Shown one piece after another: positions 36,722-47,553 of a DNA stretch of 64,000 nucleotides (positions are counted from its first letter, which is position 1; the number at the start of each line of letters is the position of its first letter). The notes beneath the pieces are model-generated. The model had not been told where the DNA came from, searched no databases, and saw only the letters and a program-made list of their open reading frames with translations. The DNA is taken from the NCBI RefSeq assembly GCF_963966145.1, contig NC_091046.1, positions 30,628,001 through 30,692,000 on the forward strand, read 5' to 3'. A program made the translations under genes and the position numbers. The stretch comes from Tenebrio molitor. Lineage: Eukaryota > Arthropoda > Insecta > Coleoptera > Tenebrionidae.

Positions 36722-37480
36722 ATTCTCGCAAATAGTAAATATCATTTCCCTCTACGCATTTCCCACATAAAAACACATGCCCTTTCAACTGGTAATGTCA
36801 AATTTCCATGTCACCTCATTATTTTTTCGAGCAACCCCCACCCTCTTCCACCCCTCGTAGTCGATAGTCACTATTACAGAGTTATTTCCAATGGCAAGAT
36901 CCGAGATTATTTTGTTAAAAGTTCAGCAGTTATCGCCGTCGATCTATGAAGACGTAGAGCTAAAGTCAAAACGAAATATGACATCACGTGGTTTGCGCAG
37001 AAGACGAATGTAGAGCAGTTGAATCCAGCTTACGTATATGACAGTGGCGGAATCAAAAATTTTCTTTTATTTACGCTATAAGAGGGTGTTGGAGGAATGT
37101 TATGAAGATGAAGATAGTTTTTATTATTCTGTTAGAGGTTTTACAGCAAAAGTAGATGACCTCGGTGTAGAATGTCTTTCATCAGGTGAAGAAAATTGAG
37201 TTTTGGTTAAGTTTTGCCCCTAAACTGACGACTGTATGATACGCCTCTTCTCAGCGAGCGCGCATCCTAAGCTCCGCCCTGTCATATTTCGTTTTGACTT
37301 TAGCTCTAAATAACTTATAAGTCCGCCATATTGGAAAAATCCGCAAATGGTAAACATCGTTTCCGACATAAAACACATGCCCTTTCAAACGGTAAAGTCA
37401 AATTTCCATGTTCCCTTATTATTTTTTCGACCTACCCGCATCCTCTTCCACCCCTCGTGGTCCGATTGACATCAAAAGCT
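36722..37480. repeat. direct repeat of about 145 bp around an inserted element
   Basis: 36722-36870 and about 37335-37480 share ACACATGCCCTTTCAA, GTCAAATTTCCATGT, ATTATTTTTTCGA and CCTCTTCCACCCCTCG in the same order. The element 36955-37308 lies between. Confidence 0.65.
36955..37308. mobile_element. MITE with TAGAGCTAAAGTCAAAACGA ends, 354 bp
   Basis: Inverted ends continuing AAATATGACA. The interior (ACGTATATGACAGTGGCGG and more) is shared with the much longer element at 47466-49624. Confidence 0.75.
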
Positions 37481-37679
37481 TTTCAACTCGAGAGACCACG
37501 GGTAAGTTTGTGTTGGTCAAATTTGAAAGCAATCGGTCAAAGCATTTTTGAGTAATCGTGGGAGAACGAAAAGTGGGATAGACAGACGCACAGATAGACA
37601 TCATTCTAAAAACTTCATAAACGTGTTCAGGGGACCTCAAAACGTAAAGATCTGATGAAATTAACAATTCGAAATTTTG

Positions 37680-38355
37680 GACCGATCACAATAACTTACC
37701 CACCTTTGGTCGGGTAAGTTAAAAATAGATCTAATGTTTATTTCTAATGGGCATAATTTTAATAATGGGTGTTTTTCAGATTTCTTTATTTGTTGTATTA
37801 AAATCTTTCGTTTGTCTCCATTGGTTTTAATTTTTTCACCTAAATGATTTCATGTTATAGCCTGATTTAATAAAATAAAAAATTATAACGTAAGTTCCAA
37901 AAACGCTAATGCTAAGTGATTACAACCACCATATGGGAGGGATTGATCGGTTGATAACGCGGTTGCAAATTATAGAATAAGAGGTGGTGGCCTTTGTTCA
38001 TAAACTTTGTTGACTGTACAACAGTGAATGCCTGTAAAATCCTAGAATTTAGCAATTGGAGTTTCAATTCTTATACTTGATTTTATCGCTGCTACAAAGC
38101 GTAATCAGGCCTATAGACAAAAGGAGAAGACGAAGAACCAGAAGAAAATCTAGGAGAATCTGCAGCTTCCACATCATGGGATCGTCATCTCGAAGCAGTT
38201 TGCCAGTTGAAGGGAGTTATGACCAAATTGGATACAATATACGTCAGGAAGAGGGTAAAAGACGCCGTTGGAAACTACGCAAAACCAATTACGTCCTATG
38301 TGAACTTTTTTTATTGACCTCAAACAAAAACAAACACCTAAGGTTAACAATAAAA
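37680..38355. other. intergenic, nothing recognised
   Basis: AT-rich, with a purine-rich stretch near 38115-38160 (AGAAGACGAAGAACCAGAAG). Confidence 0.4.
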
Positions 38356-38357
38356 TT

Positions 38358-38503
38358 TAATGCAAATGTTGAAATTGCTCCCCGATAAGCATTTGGCACT
38401 CACCGACACTTTGTACACTGCGCTCAATAATGTCGGGGCTTATTTGTTCCATTTCAGCGCGAATTCTCTGCTGTAGATCTTCTAAATTGTTTGGTCTCTT
38501 AAA
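38358..38503 (-). pseudogene. C-terminal fragment of a DDE transposase
   Basis: Minus strand: KRPNNLEDLQQRIRAEMEQI, SPDIIERSVQSVGECQ and GEQFQHLH before a stop. This is the usual C-terminus of the DUF4817-type transposases seen elsewhere in the window. Nothing upstream in frame is left. Confidence 0.6.
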
Positions 38504-38600
38504 GTAAACCTTCGATTTTAAATAAACCCATAAAAAAATTACATTAAAAAATAAATTTTTAAAATTTAATTAATCAACTTAAGCACATTACATTTTTGGT

Positions 38601-38918
38601 TTACAATACAAAAATTTCCGATAATAATGCGGAATCTGGAAAAATACCCCGAATGCTTGCAGCGTTTCCACGTTGAATAGTAAGGGAAATCCTCTCGAAA
38701 AGGAATTTCTTTGATTTTGAATCGCCTGATTCCGCAATAAGTCGCTCTCCGATGACATTAATGAAATCGATGGCTTCTTTGCACCAAGGGCCTAAGGTTT
38801 CAAAGGCTAAACCTTTAAATATGTAATTTGACGCAATAATTGAACTAATTTTAAAATAAATTAAATTTTTAAAATAAAACCATTTGTCATTCATCGTTTG
38901 GGCACAGAATAGAAACAA
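38601..38918 (-). pseudogene. C-terminal fragment of a retrotransposon protein
   Basis: A 105-residue minus-strand ORF with AFETLGPWCKEAIDFINVIG and SLTIQRGNAASIRG. I recall this pattern from the C-termini of animal retroelement polyproteins. An AT-rich tail follows. Family assignment is uncertain. Confidence 0.5.
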
Positions 38919-39123
38919 TTGATTCTATTCTGTGGTTTGGGTAGTAGAAAGGTCTGTCAGAAAGAAAAAAGTGGATGGTCATTTAAAAAAATTAGTGATG
39001 AGTCGTTACGTAAAAGCCAATGATGTTATTTAAACAAATTGCACGTCACAGGATAACAATTTTTGAAGCAAAATCGACTTGTCGTCACATACATATAATA
39101 CATTATATTATTATTACTGTGGC

Positions 39124-40161
39124 CTGTGCTATGGCGGCCAAAAAATTTTGGCCGTCACTTTCTTGACATTCAAGTAAAGTGTAAATTAAACATTTAGGAA
39201 TCGTAACCCTACTTTCGATTGTTGTCATTTTGACAATCAATTTAAACTGTTTGAAGCTCAGATATTCCAAAAATCCGATATGAATGAACAAAATTAGAGC
39301 AATCGTACATAGATAACCTGAGGTAAACTTTCTGTGTAGTAGAAATGACAAAATAATTTTGAGTTTTGAAATTTACCACCCAAAAAATAACGTTCATAAT
39401 CAAGACGGTAATCATGATGCCAATAAAGTACGGATTACAATTATTTTTTTTTGAATTGACAGACAATGACGGCCAAACATTTTTGTCCGCCATAGTACCG
39501 GGTGAGATGAGTTTTATCGTCAGCACGATTAACCCTATTAAAAAATTAGTAAAAATTAAGAAACTTTAAGGTTACATTCCCTTGACATAAGACTTCAAAT
39601 GTGTGTAATCAATTTTCACTTATCACTAAATTCAGAGCCATAAAATTTAAAAAATCGATTTTGACCTAAAAAAATTTTTTTTTCGTACACGCTCATAATT
39701 CACAATTAATTCAAAGAACACATTTACGAAATTCGCATCAAAAGAAAATTATTCGTTTTTGAATTATTCCAATTTTAACAGTAAGAGCGAAAAATGACCA
39801 AGATTTACAACTGCAGTGTCATAAATAAATATCTCACTGTTGGGAACATTTGTTGACCACTTTTCTAGTCATTCTTAAGTCTCTAAAGGGTATTATTTCA
39901 AAATCCGGTGATGTTTTCATGATTTCAATGACACCAAATTTTTCCTGAATGTTTGAAAGAACTCTCAGTGAAAAATTATGTAAATTAATGTAGCAGTTAT
40001 TGAATTAAAAACAAAATCTTTACCTGTTTTATTAAAAATTTTGAAATTTTTACAGACTGTTCTAGAGTGATACACAATAATTCCTGAATTTTTTGAGAAT
40101 TTTAAATTGATTAGAAGTGGATGTTTTCGCACTGACGATAAAACTCATCTCACCCGGTACA
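39124..40161. mobile_element. GTACTATGGCGG-family MITE split near its end
   Basis: Left end TGTGCTATGGCGGCCAAAA, right end TTTTTGTCCGCCATAG. The element 39498-40157 is inserted only a few bases before its right terminus. A related intact copy is at 63339-63703. Confidence 0.65.
39498..40157. mobile_element. TA-flanked element, CCGGGTGAGATGAGTTTTATC ends, 660 bp
   Basis: Perfect inverted ends of about 26 bp with TA on both sides. No transposase recognised. Confidence 0.8.
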
Positions 40162-40518
40162 TAAGGAGTCATACAGGAAAGTGGCAAATACATGTGACAA
40201 ATATATTTTTGGGTAAGTGCTATGAAGGCTAATACGTATTTATGGTAAATATCTACAATATGATCAAAAAAAAGATAAAAGGTACTGTTACGTTATTTAT
40301 TTTTACTCTGGCCCAATTACTCAAGACCTCGCTATAATAAAAATAAAATTAAAGATAATTATAATAAAATGTAGAAATGAAAAATTATTGACATATACAG
40401 GTGTCCCAGAGTTGCGAAAAAGTTCCATAACTTTATTATTAAAGATATCAACTTTTTCTTTTTTCTAGATGATAGCTATGCTTCTATTGCATATTCGGAA
40501 AATATTGCGGTATATATA

Positions 40519-41301
40519 CCGGGTGTCCCATCACTTGTGTCCCGTAGGAAAATGACTTTAAAACTAAATTATATTTATATGAAGGTATTATAGATGCATA
40601 AATACTGTTCGCCGCCACAAAAATTGGATATTACTTTTTTGTTAAAATTAATTACCTAGGTACAGCAAGCAAAAAACTATCACTTTAAAAATTAAATTTT
40701 GTTCGATGCAGTTCAAATTTAGTATACGTTATGAAATAGTTATAGAGAAATAAAATCCGTAATTAGAATTTAATTAAAATGTTTTGATGTAAAGATATTT
40801 GGTTAATTTAATTTGGGTCCTTCTACTTTATAAAAATTTATGGAAGACAAAGTTAAGTTTGTGGGTATTATTCTTGTCCGCAATTTATGGTACGAAGACC
40901 ATTCAAGAGGGTTCCAGCGGTACCTGCCTGTGTTATGGCGTCAAACACACTGGAACCCCTCATAAATCTTCGTCTGCAATAAATTTTCATAAAGTAGAAC
41001 GGCCCAAATTAATTTAACCAAATATCTTTACATCAAAACATTTTAATTAAATTCTAATCACGGATTTTATTGCTCTACCATTTTTTCAAAACGTATACTA
41101 AATTTGAACTGCATTGAACAAAATTTAATTTTTAAAGTGATAGTTTTTTGCCTGCTGTACCTAGGTAATTAATTTTAACAAAAAAGTAATACCCAATTTT
41201 TGTGGCGGTGAACAGTATTTATGCATCTATAATACCTTCATATAAATATAATTTAGTTTTAAAGTAATTTTCCTACGGGACACAAGTGATGGGACACCCG
41301 G
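40519..41301. repeat. 783-bp near-perfect palindromic element
   Basis: Ends CCGGGTGTCCCATCACTTGTG and complement. The arms pair over roughly 300 bases each with few mismatches, leaving an unpaired centre of about 150 bases near 40860-40980. A transcript through it would fold into a long hairpin. No credible coding. Confidence 0.85.
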
Positions 41302-41343
41302 TACAGTGTGTCCCAATATTATAAAAACACTAAAGTTATGTTT

Positions 41344-42220
41344 GTACACTATACATTTCTTAGCCTATTCTTGTAAAGCTTTTTTTTTCTATATTTGAAT
41401 GTGTAAAAAAAGTTGACACTTACATCAGAAAAAAATCGAGAAAAATAATAAAATATGATTTAATTTATTCGAAAGCGTTATTTTCTAAAAAGAGCTAGTA
41501 AGCCAAACATTTGTAAATTCGCATTATGTTGGTTCCCTGCATGTCACTATTTACAACCACGTAGCCAAAAAATAAAATGATTTGACCTTGTTTGTTTTCA
41601 AGCCTCGGGTGCGCCTCGGCCAGAAAACTGAGACTCGGACGAAATACCAAATCCATACTGAATTTACTATGCTAAATTCGCGTTATGTTGGTTCCCTGCA
41701 TCTCACTATTTTGAGAATTACATAGCCAAAAAATAAAATTATTTGACAGTGAAATACCCGATCCATCCTGAATTTACTTTATTCGAATATTAGAATTTAC
41801 ACTTATTCGAATTTTACATAGTCACCTATTCAAATATTCGAATAATTCGAATACGATTCCCAAGACTCATCATGTCATTTATGCACTATCAAAAGTCAAC
41901 TAATATTTTCATCGTGTATGCATTCAAAGCAGTATAGTCAGGAAGACGTTAGGTTTCGAAGCCAGATGTTATATCATAGTTATTTATTTAAATGTAGGTT
42001 ATAACATAGCTATTTATTTAAATGTAGGTACTTTAATAATTGACGCTATTAATGTCAAAATTCAATTGTCTCCATGACTAACTAGCTCTTTTTAGAAAAT
42101 AACACTTTCGAATCAATTAAATCATATTTTTTTTTCCTATTGCAAGTGTCACCATTTTTTACACATTCAAATGTAGAAAAAAAAGCTTTACAAGAATAGA
42201 CTAAGAAATGTATAATGTAC
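41344..42220. repeat. fold-back element within the nest
   Basis: Arms of about 150 bases, including CTATTCTTGTAAAGCTTTTTT, TTTGAATGTGTAAAAA and TCTAAAAAGAGCTAGT, each inverted on the right. The middle repeats ATTCGCGTTATGTTGGTTCC-type words twice, in direct orientation (about 41518 and 41675). Confidence 0.7.
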
Positions 42221-42380
42221 TATTAAAAAAAAAAGTTGACTGTCTTAACTTGGACATGTGTCATCGTAGGGAAGATTTGATAGCGTCATCTATTGTAGTT
42301 TCATAAGCGATTTGCTATACTTTTTTCTTAAAATAAAAAAGATATAGGGGCGCGAATACCAATCTGAATCACCCGGTATA

Positions 42381-43210
42381 CACAAGTCGTTTTTACTTAT
42401 CTTCCATCGTTTTTGATCAGTGGCGCTTTTTTTACCAGAATTCCGAATTGCAGGGGTCCCTTCGAAAATTCGTACCTTCCAAATAGTTGCACATAAATTA
42501 AAATACTGAATATATCTAATCGTATGTTTGTATGTTTGATTTTAAATTCGAATGTCATTTGAAAGAGAAAAACTTTCGGTGACAAAACTTAAGATGAATA
42601 ATATTCACAAAAAGCGCCCGTACACTAGCGCTCTACGGGGATCACTCAAATTACACTTTTGAACAGGCCGGTTAATACATAATACATCGGGTCGTGGGTT
42701 TGTATACAGTCGAATGTGAAAATCTAGGGTGCTATCTTAAAATCACTAAAAATCACTAGAATTTTGTGGTTTTGTTGGTTGATTCATCTTTATGGCGTGA
42801 CCATATCGTGTGATTATCTTTTGTTAGGCCTACTAGATTTTTGTATTGTCTTTTTAACGGAAAAATTGCACCAAATTTAGCGATTTTAGGATAGCATCCT
42901 AGATTTTCAAATTCGACTATACAAACCTTATATTGTTTAAAAGCTTGTCAAAAAAACTTTCGACCAGTGTAATAATAAATATGGGGTGCCATTTGAAAAA
43001 AATTAGTTTTTGACATTTTTAGTTTGTTATGTTTAAACAATCGCATTTGTCATATGCAACTGAGCAGGTTGTTCAGTAAACACTCAGCAAATGCGGCAAA
43101 CATTGAGAAATCAAACAGCGACAATGATTTTAATTTATGTGGTACGAATTTTCGAAGGTAAAAAAAGCGCCACTGATCAAAAACGATGGCAGATCAGTAA
43201 AAACGACCTG
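42381..43210. mobile_element. TA-flanked element within the nest
   Basis: Ends CACAAGTCGTTTTTAC and complement, with TCGTTTTTGATCAGTGGCGC inside each arm. It contains a smaller element at 42707-42918. Confidence 0.7.
42707..42918. mobile_element. innermost MITE of the nest
   Basis: Inverted arms CAGTCGAATGTGAAAATCTAG and complement (imperfect), then GGTGCTATCTTAAAATCAC-type pairing. TA flanks. Confidence 0.65.
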
Positions 43211-43599
43211 TATAAATTTGATTCATAATTTGGCAAAGGATTCAAAAATAAAATCAAACTGGGTAGGTTCCGTTTAAAAAAACGTAACTTTAGTGTTTTT
43301 ATAATATTGGGACACACTGTATATATACCGCAATATTTTCCGAATGTGCAGTAGAAGCGTAGCTATCATCTAGAAAAAAGTAAAAGTTGATATCTTTAAT
43401 AACAAACAAGTTATGGAGCTTTTTCGCAACTCTGGGACACCTGTATAATAAAATTAAACAAGGTTCGTGTAATGATGATAAATTTTTACAATAAAGTTAT
43501 AAATGGGCTAACGATTTGTACGAAAATGACTTAATTACAATGAGTTGAATTTGAAACCAAATAAATACCTAATTTATGAGTATAAAAAGATAGTGGAAT

Positions 43600-44280
43600 A
43601 TGACAAAGAACTTATCGGTCTTTTCGCGGGACAAGGCCTCGCCGTGTAAAAAAGATCGAGAAAAGAAAAAAAAAATGGCTGTTTAACTGCTGGCGAGTGC
43701 TGTCCTTCTGGAGGCGGCGGGGACGACTGGATGGGGTCTGCACCAGAGTACCACTCCTTGATTCTGTGACCCTCCTTGCACAGGCTCCGCTCCGACGAAG
43801 GGGAGGACGTGGACCAGCCAGAGAACCTCGTGTTAGAAAATCTGGCGATTTTGGGGACCTGGAGGAGATCCGTCGCGGGGGTGGAGCTGCCACCGTTCGC
43901 TTTCCGTCGACCTGTTCGCGTACACGTGCGTTTTAATTTGAGATACCGCTTGCACCCGAAAGGGGAGAAAATGTTGAGCTAAATTTCTTAGGAGGCCGAA
44001 AGGGGAGAGTGATTTCGATCCGCACAGGGCGATTTGTCCCACAAGGGAACCTCTTGGCGGCGCGATCTCTATCCGTCCGTGAGGAGCGGGGTGGTTCCTA
44101 CATGACTGGAACTGCACCGGAAATGACACCCCTATTTGACCGCATCAACCTTCACCCTCTGAACCTACGGCTTCTCGACTTCTCAACGGAACTCGCGTAC
44201 CTCTTTAGTCCCGCAAAAAAATTTCCTTTTCGAACGCGCGGGCGCTTTCCGTAAGGAGTTGTCGGGGGAAATGCTTGGGT
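43600..44280. other. GC-rich island of unknown origin
   Basis: This patch is well above the local GC level, with overlapping open frames on both strands (longest 98 residues on minus, 44129-43833; 81 residues on plus, 44009-44254). CCGAAAGGGGAGA occurs twice (about 43957 and 43997). I recognise no domain. It could be a transposon leader or an unplaced gene remnant. Confidence 0.35.
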
Positions 44281-45079
44281 TTGCACGGACTATTCAATTT
44301 GGTGTGATTAGGAATTTTTTTTTAAACGTAACAGTACCTAGCTATGGAGAATAAAACTTCAGAAACATGCAGTATAGGTAGTTTGGGAACGACAAATTGG
44401 AACTAGTACGTCGGCAGGCAAAAACTTATCACTATCGTAAATCTTCAATATGTATTATAATCTTTACAACCTACCCTAAACCCATTGCAAGTGAAGAAGC
44501 TAAGGTTCCAATTTCTCTTCTCCAAACTATAACTTTCGGCCATACTAAAGATGATGACGACTGACGAGGCTTTCCCGCAACTCGAACAAACAAATGTATG
44601 ATAAAGCCAATCAGCAATTTGTTCATTCCTGTTTGAAGAGTAAGATATTTCAAATCTGTAAGGCCTGAACTATTCGCAAATGTGGCTTACAAGAATGTTT
44701 ATATCTTACTACATATAAAGTAAGATATGCTTATGTACAATAATGGGAAGCTGAGCTTACGTAACATTCCAAGAGCCATTTACTTTACCTTACGGTGTCT
44801 TACGAACTTACGGTGTGTATTCACGAAAACGTGATCTAAAATAAAGACTTACACTTTTACAGACTTTAAATTTGAATGAAAGGTTGTCCTAACTGTTATT
44901 TTATGTTTAGATAAAAGTAAGTTATAATTTACAAGTACATATAATATGAGATAACGGTAGATCTGTATCTACCCTTAAAGACACCAGAACAACCCACCTA
45001 AACTTTTTTGCCCTACGGGCTTTCAGATTCCTTGCACTTTTAAACTATTTACATAAACATAACTGAACAAAAAATGGCA
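44281..45079. other. intergenic, nothing recognised
   Basis: AT-rich with no supported feature. Confidence 0.4.
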
Positions 45080-45467
45080 ATTCCAAAAATTTCCCAACAT
45101 AACCTTTTCAATTCCTATTCCCACCCCTCTTTTTCTCTATCCTTTCTCTCCTCTTACACACCTCTTTCATCCATCCTATCTCCCTTCCGTCTTCGCTCAG
45201 TGTTTCTCGCCGCTCCTTTCCCTCCCTCTCTCTCATTTCGTCGCATCGGCTCCACATGTGCTCGATCGTCCTCGCGGCACGTTCTGCACCTTCTCTCCTC
45301 TCCTTCCGTCCAATACCTGGTACACTCTCTCTCCAGGTACACCGGAACATCCTCTGTCATGCATCTGGCATCTCTCATACTCCCTGTTGTACCTGCATTC
45401 TCTCCCTTCTCCCTTGCTTGTCCGTATCTTTGTCCCTCTCGCTCAGCTCCGCGCTCATCGATCTTCC

Positions 45468-45760
45468 GGTAATTGTTCACTTTAACTACTTCTGGAATTT
45501 TCGCGTTCTTTCTGGCTAGACAGCCTCAGGACGTCCTCCTACATCGTTTCCCACCAGTCAAACCTTGTGCAAATGAAAATTTTCCTTACCCTCTAGTTAT
45601 ACTAAGACTTGGCGCGACCTTGAAACACAACAAGAGAGAAAAAAAAGTCATTTGTACAAGGTTTGAATGGTGGAACACGATCTAGGAGGGCGCCCTGACG
45701 CTGTCTAGCCAGAAAAAACGCGAAAATTCCAGAAGTAGTTAAAGTGAACAATTATTATAC
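45468..45760. mobile_element. MITE with 9-bp target duplication (Mutator-like)
   Basis: 293 bp; long inverted repeats (TTGTTCACTTTAACTACTTC onward, about 50 bp). It is flanked by CGATCTTCC at 45459-45467 and 45761-45769. A 9-bp duplication with long terminal repeats fits Mutator-like elements. Inserted in the LINE. Confidence 0.75.
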
Positions 45761-46462
45761 CGATCTTCCTTCCGTTCTCATTCTTTCCACTTCCTCGCTG
45801 GCATACTCGTTCCTCCTGCAGTACTTCTTTCTCTCTTTCGCATCCGCGCTCTTTTTCTTTTCCCCATAGCACTCATACAGTATCCTGCACTCTTCCCTTC
45901 CGCCGATTCTGTCTACGAACTTTGCCGCTTTCACTCATGTTTCACTCTCAGCTTGCTCCTCTTGCACTCTTCCCTCACTATGTACCCCGGTGTTTCTCTG
46001 TCCTCTCCTAGCACCCATCTCAAATATTTCTCTTGCACTCTCTCCACCTCCTCCTGTTCCTTCCATCCCCAGATCTCTGCTCCGTACATCAGCCAGCACG
46101 CTCTCTACCATGCTCTCGTACATCATCATTCACCTCCTGATTCCTGAACTCACCTCCCCACTTTCCCTCTCGTATTCCCTACACACATCCAACTGCGAGA
46201 ATGTATTTAGCGCATAGCCAAAGCACGCTCCGCCCCAACTGTTTAAACGCGGATTTTAAATATTGAAAATTAAAACGCCGACTACACCTGACCTGACCTG
46301 AAAAATGATGTGACAGCGTCCTTATATCGAAAAGAAATATTATTTTGCACGGCCCCAGACCGCTGCAATTTCTGATCACGCGCCGGCGCAGCTGTGCCAG
46401 TCGTGGTGCCAGTGCTTTGGCTGTGCGGTAAATGCATTCTCGCCATCGAACTACCTTGTAAC

Positions 46463-47290
46463 CACAGATTACTCATATAAACAGATAGTGCACTCGGACC
46501 TCGAATTGTTTCCAGTTTCAGTGCGCAAGTCTCTGTTTTGGTTCGCACGAATTTAAAAACCTGTTTAGTTGGTTTTGTAAATAAATACGATAAAGAAGAA
46601 TTTTCCCTTAGATTATTCTCTAAAACTGTATGTCCACATGAGAATTTATTATGCATTAAACTATTACAACCGCAACATCAATTGCCCAACACTTAAAAAC
46701 AGAAAGTTATTGAATGTATCGCATTTGTGACTTTGTGAAGCATTTATTTGAGGTAGTGTAAAAGATAAAACGGCCTAACCCAGAAAATATAGAAATATAT
46801 ACTTAATATAATAGTTATAATTGACTATAACATAATATCTTTAGAACCAAAGCCTAATAATAACTTACAATTAATTGGTATAAATAAATCTGTGGTTTAA
46901 ATTCACTACCACAAAATTTAAACTTATTTCATGCCACATTAAGTCTGTATTTGTTAGCCGTTAGCCCGTTTCCATTTTGATTGTTTTATTTAGAATAATT
47001 GATTTGTTTGAATTGTATTCCTTTTTTTTATTATTTTTTCTTTCTGAAAAACATATTACGTTAATATTTTATTCTAGTTTTATTTTTTGTATCATTTTTA
47101 TGGACATAACATCAATAGAATTGATTAGAACTCTTATTTGCTTTATTTACAATTTTAGAATTCCGCGTCGATCGGGTCACATTTTAAATTCGCGCGAACC
47201 AAACGAAAGCTACCGCGGCAAGAATCTTGAACCGCTACAATCAATGCATTGCTGGTCAAGTGCACTATCTGCTTATATGAGTAATCTGTG
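46463..47290. mobile_element. hAT-like non-autonomous element, 8-bp target duplication
   Basis: 828 bp; ends CACAGATTACTCATATAA and complement. It is flanked by CTTGTAAC at 46455-46462 and 47291-47298. The inner arms also pair (GGTTCGCACGAATTTAAAA). Inserted in the LINE. No transposase recognised. Confidence 0.8.
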
Positions 47291-47553
47291 CTTGTAACCT
47301 TGTTCGCCTTCCTCATTACCCTAGATACCATTACCTCTCTCACTGGCGCCTTGACTGTGGCTCTCTCCTCTCGTTGAAGGTGTAGCCCAGGTACTTGAAC
47401 TCGCTCACTCTTTCTATTTTGCTTTCTTCCCACTTACACCCACTTATAGTATGTATGTAGTTATGTAGAGGTAAAGTCAAAACGAAACATGACATCACAT
47501 GGTTTGCGCAGAAGACGAATGTACAGCTTCCCAACTGCAGCTTGAGCTGTGAG

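Larger units (their letters stand above)
41304..43319. mobile_element. 2-kb TA-flanked element with inner palindromes
   Basis: Ends CAGTGTGTCCCAATATTATA and complement, with TA on both sides. It carries two separate inner inverted-repeat elements (41344-42220 and 42381-43210). No transposase recognised. Confidence 0.8.
40398..43443. mobile_element. outermost shell of a nested element cluster
   Basis: Ends CAGGTGTCCCAGAGTTGCGA and complement, with arms of about 120 bp reaching ATATTGCGGTATATATA. TA lies outside (40396-40397 and 43444-43445). Two further TA-flanked elements lie side by side within it, and the second holds others. Confidence 0.85.
45080..47465 (-). mobile_element. third LINE relic, 3' half with Cys-rich C-terminus
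   Basis: Minus strand, from the right: KIERVSEFKYLGYTF (47440-47380), then after an insert a decayed stretch, GAEIWGWKEQEEVERVQEKY (about 46090-46030), and after a second insert YWTEGEERRCRTCRED with a trailing H/C pair. These are the post-catalytic part and the terminal zinc-finger-like motif of an insect LINE. The purine-rich coding strand explains the strong CT bias of the plus strand here. The frame is broken several times. Confidence 0.75.

Noticed and set aside
36722..37480. Direct repeats as LTRs of a retrotransposon
   Set aside because: No TG...CA ends, primer-binding site or gag/pol reading between them; the interval is mostly a MITE.
40799..41017. 72-residue ORF in the centre of the 783-bp palindrome
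   Set aside because: It sits across the fold-back centre with no domain; chance reading.
45074..46217. Several plus-strand ORFs rich in Ser, Leu and Pro
   Set aside because: They are the complement of a purine-rich minus-strand LINE; the LINE reading shows recognisable motifs and they do not.
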